NCBI RefSeq assembly: GCF_900116805.1
Contig: NZ_FPBV01000008.1
Coordinates: forward strand, 62,001 to 126,000
From: Paenalicyclobacillus macrosporangiidus
Lineage (GTDB): Bacteria; Bacillota; Bacilli; Alicyclobacillales; Alicyclobacillaceae
DNA: 64,000 bases
Reading direction: 5' to 3'
In this document: piece by piece, positions 63,644 to 64,000 of the stretch
Layout: each line of letters begins with the position of its first letter
Numbering within the stretch: the stretch's first letter is position 1
Position numbers and translations under genes: made by a program
Notes under the pieces: generated by a model
Databases searched by the model: none
What the model was told of the DNA's origin: nothing
The model's input: only the letters and a program-made list of their open reading frames with translations

Positions 63644-64000
63644 TCAATGGAGGAGCCAGGCGACCGCCACCCCGACCACGCATCCGCCGAGCACCTCCAC
63701 GGGTTTGTGCCCGAGGTGTTCATCCAATTCCGGCCAATCCATCAGCCACCAAGGAACCGAGGGGACCTGAAGGCGAATGGAGGGGACCTGGGGCGTGGAG
63801 CCCTCCGCGGATACGGGAGAGCCCTCCAGCGTCCTCGGGTTCTGCAGGCCGCTGCGGCGCAGGTCGTGCAACAGGCGGTTGAGGACCGCCGCCTGCCGGC
63901 CCGCCTGCCATCGCACGCCGGCCGCATCGTACATCACGATGAATGCCACGAACAGGGCAAGTGCCAATACCGGATTGCTCCCCCCCTCGTGGAGCCACAG
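63644..64000 (-). CDS. Divergent PAP2-family membrane protein (YuiD-like), 5' end outside window
   Basis: The last 118 codons of a YuiD/DUF212 membrane protein, whose family is distantly related to PAP2 phosphatases. The segment NPVLALALFVAFIVMYDAAG is followed by VRWQAGRQAAVLNRLLHDL and the C-terminal LGHKPVEVLGGCVVGVAVAW. The frame is open to the window edge. The start and first membrane helices lie beyond 64000. The intervening loop is longer and more variable than the membrane parts. Confidence 0.88.
   Translation of the reverse strand: MWLHEGGSNPVLALALFVAFIVMYDAAGVRWQAGRQAAVLNRLLHDLRRSGLQNPRTLEGSPVSAEGSTPQVPSIRLQVPSVPWWLMDWPELDEHLGHKPVEVLGGCVVGVAVAWLLH

Overview
The window is a dense, GC-rich (roughly 60-65 %) chromosomal segment of an endospore-forming Firmicute. 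The evidence is a Phe T-box riboswitch ahead of pheST, spore-coat genes cotJA, cotJB and cotJC, a YuiD-type PAP2 relative, LutABC, an IDEAL-domain protein, strong AGGAGG-type ribosome sites, many GTG/TTG starts and SigA-type promoters. GC content and gene style suggest an Alicyclobacillaceae/Kyrpidia-like thermophile or acidophile, but that placement is inference. No rRNA, tRNA, CRISPR array, insertion sequence or prophage was recognised.

Layout, left to right. (1) 1-3.9 kb: pheS-pheT on the minus strand behind a T-box. (2) 4.1-4.6 kb: IDEAL-domain protein. (3) 4.7-14.8 kb, minus: a peptide-import and hydrolysis operon (M20 amidohydrolase, binding protein, second M20 amidohydrolase, DppD, DppF, DppB, DppC, second binding protein). 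(4) 14.9-16.1 kb, plus: an aminotransferase gene broken by one in-frame TAG. (5) 16.2-17.3 kb: trxB. (6) 17.4-24.6 kb, minus: gntR, a third binding protein, two permeases, a YwrD-like gamma-glutamyltransferase and a pair of half-size chromate-transporter proteins. This transporter has no ATPase genes of its own. (7) 24.7-28.3 kb, plus: thrC-thrB-hom. (8) 28.4-31.3 kb: CorA, a methyltransferase of lower GC, and a LysE-family exporter. (9) 31.4-42.4 kb, minus: the complete branched-chain amino-acid operon ilvE-D-B-N-C-leuA-B-C-D, behind a strong promoter with two CcpA-like sites nested in a large inverted repeat. (10) 42.6-48.4 kb, minus: MFS transporter, HpcH-type aldolase, lutABC and a Rieske-oxygenase remnant. 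(11) 48.5-53.8 kb: aminotransferase, SDR, a binding-protein remnant, FMN reductase, YceI, a small membrane protein and HtrA. (12) 54-59.7 kb, plus: a sugar-nucleotide/mannose cassette (nucleotidyltransferase, GT4, DNARAL toroid-like protein, ManA, GH130) whose promoter carries a CIRCE (HrcA) operator. (13) 59.7-64 kb, minus: cotJC separated from cotJAB by an S9 peptidase, then the end of a yuiD-like gene.

The strongest unexpected signals are the CIRCE element controlling a glycan cassette rather than a chaperone operon, the double cre-like element at ilvE, the orphan second Dpp system linked to GGT and chromate transporters, the split cotJ cluster, and three decaying genes (aminotransferase, Rieske oxygenase, Leu/Ile/Val-type binding protein).
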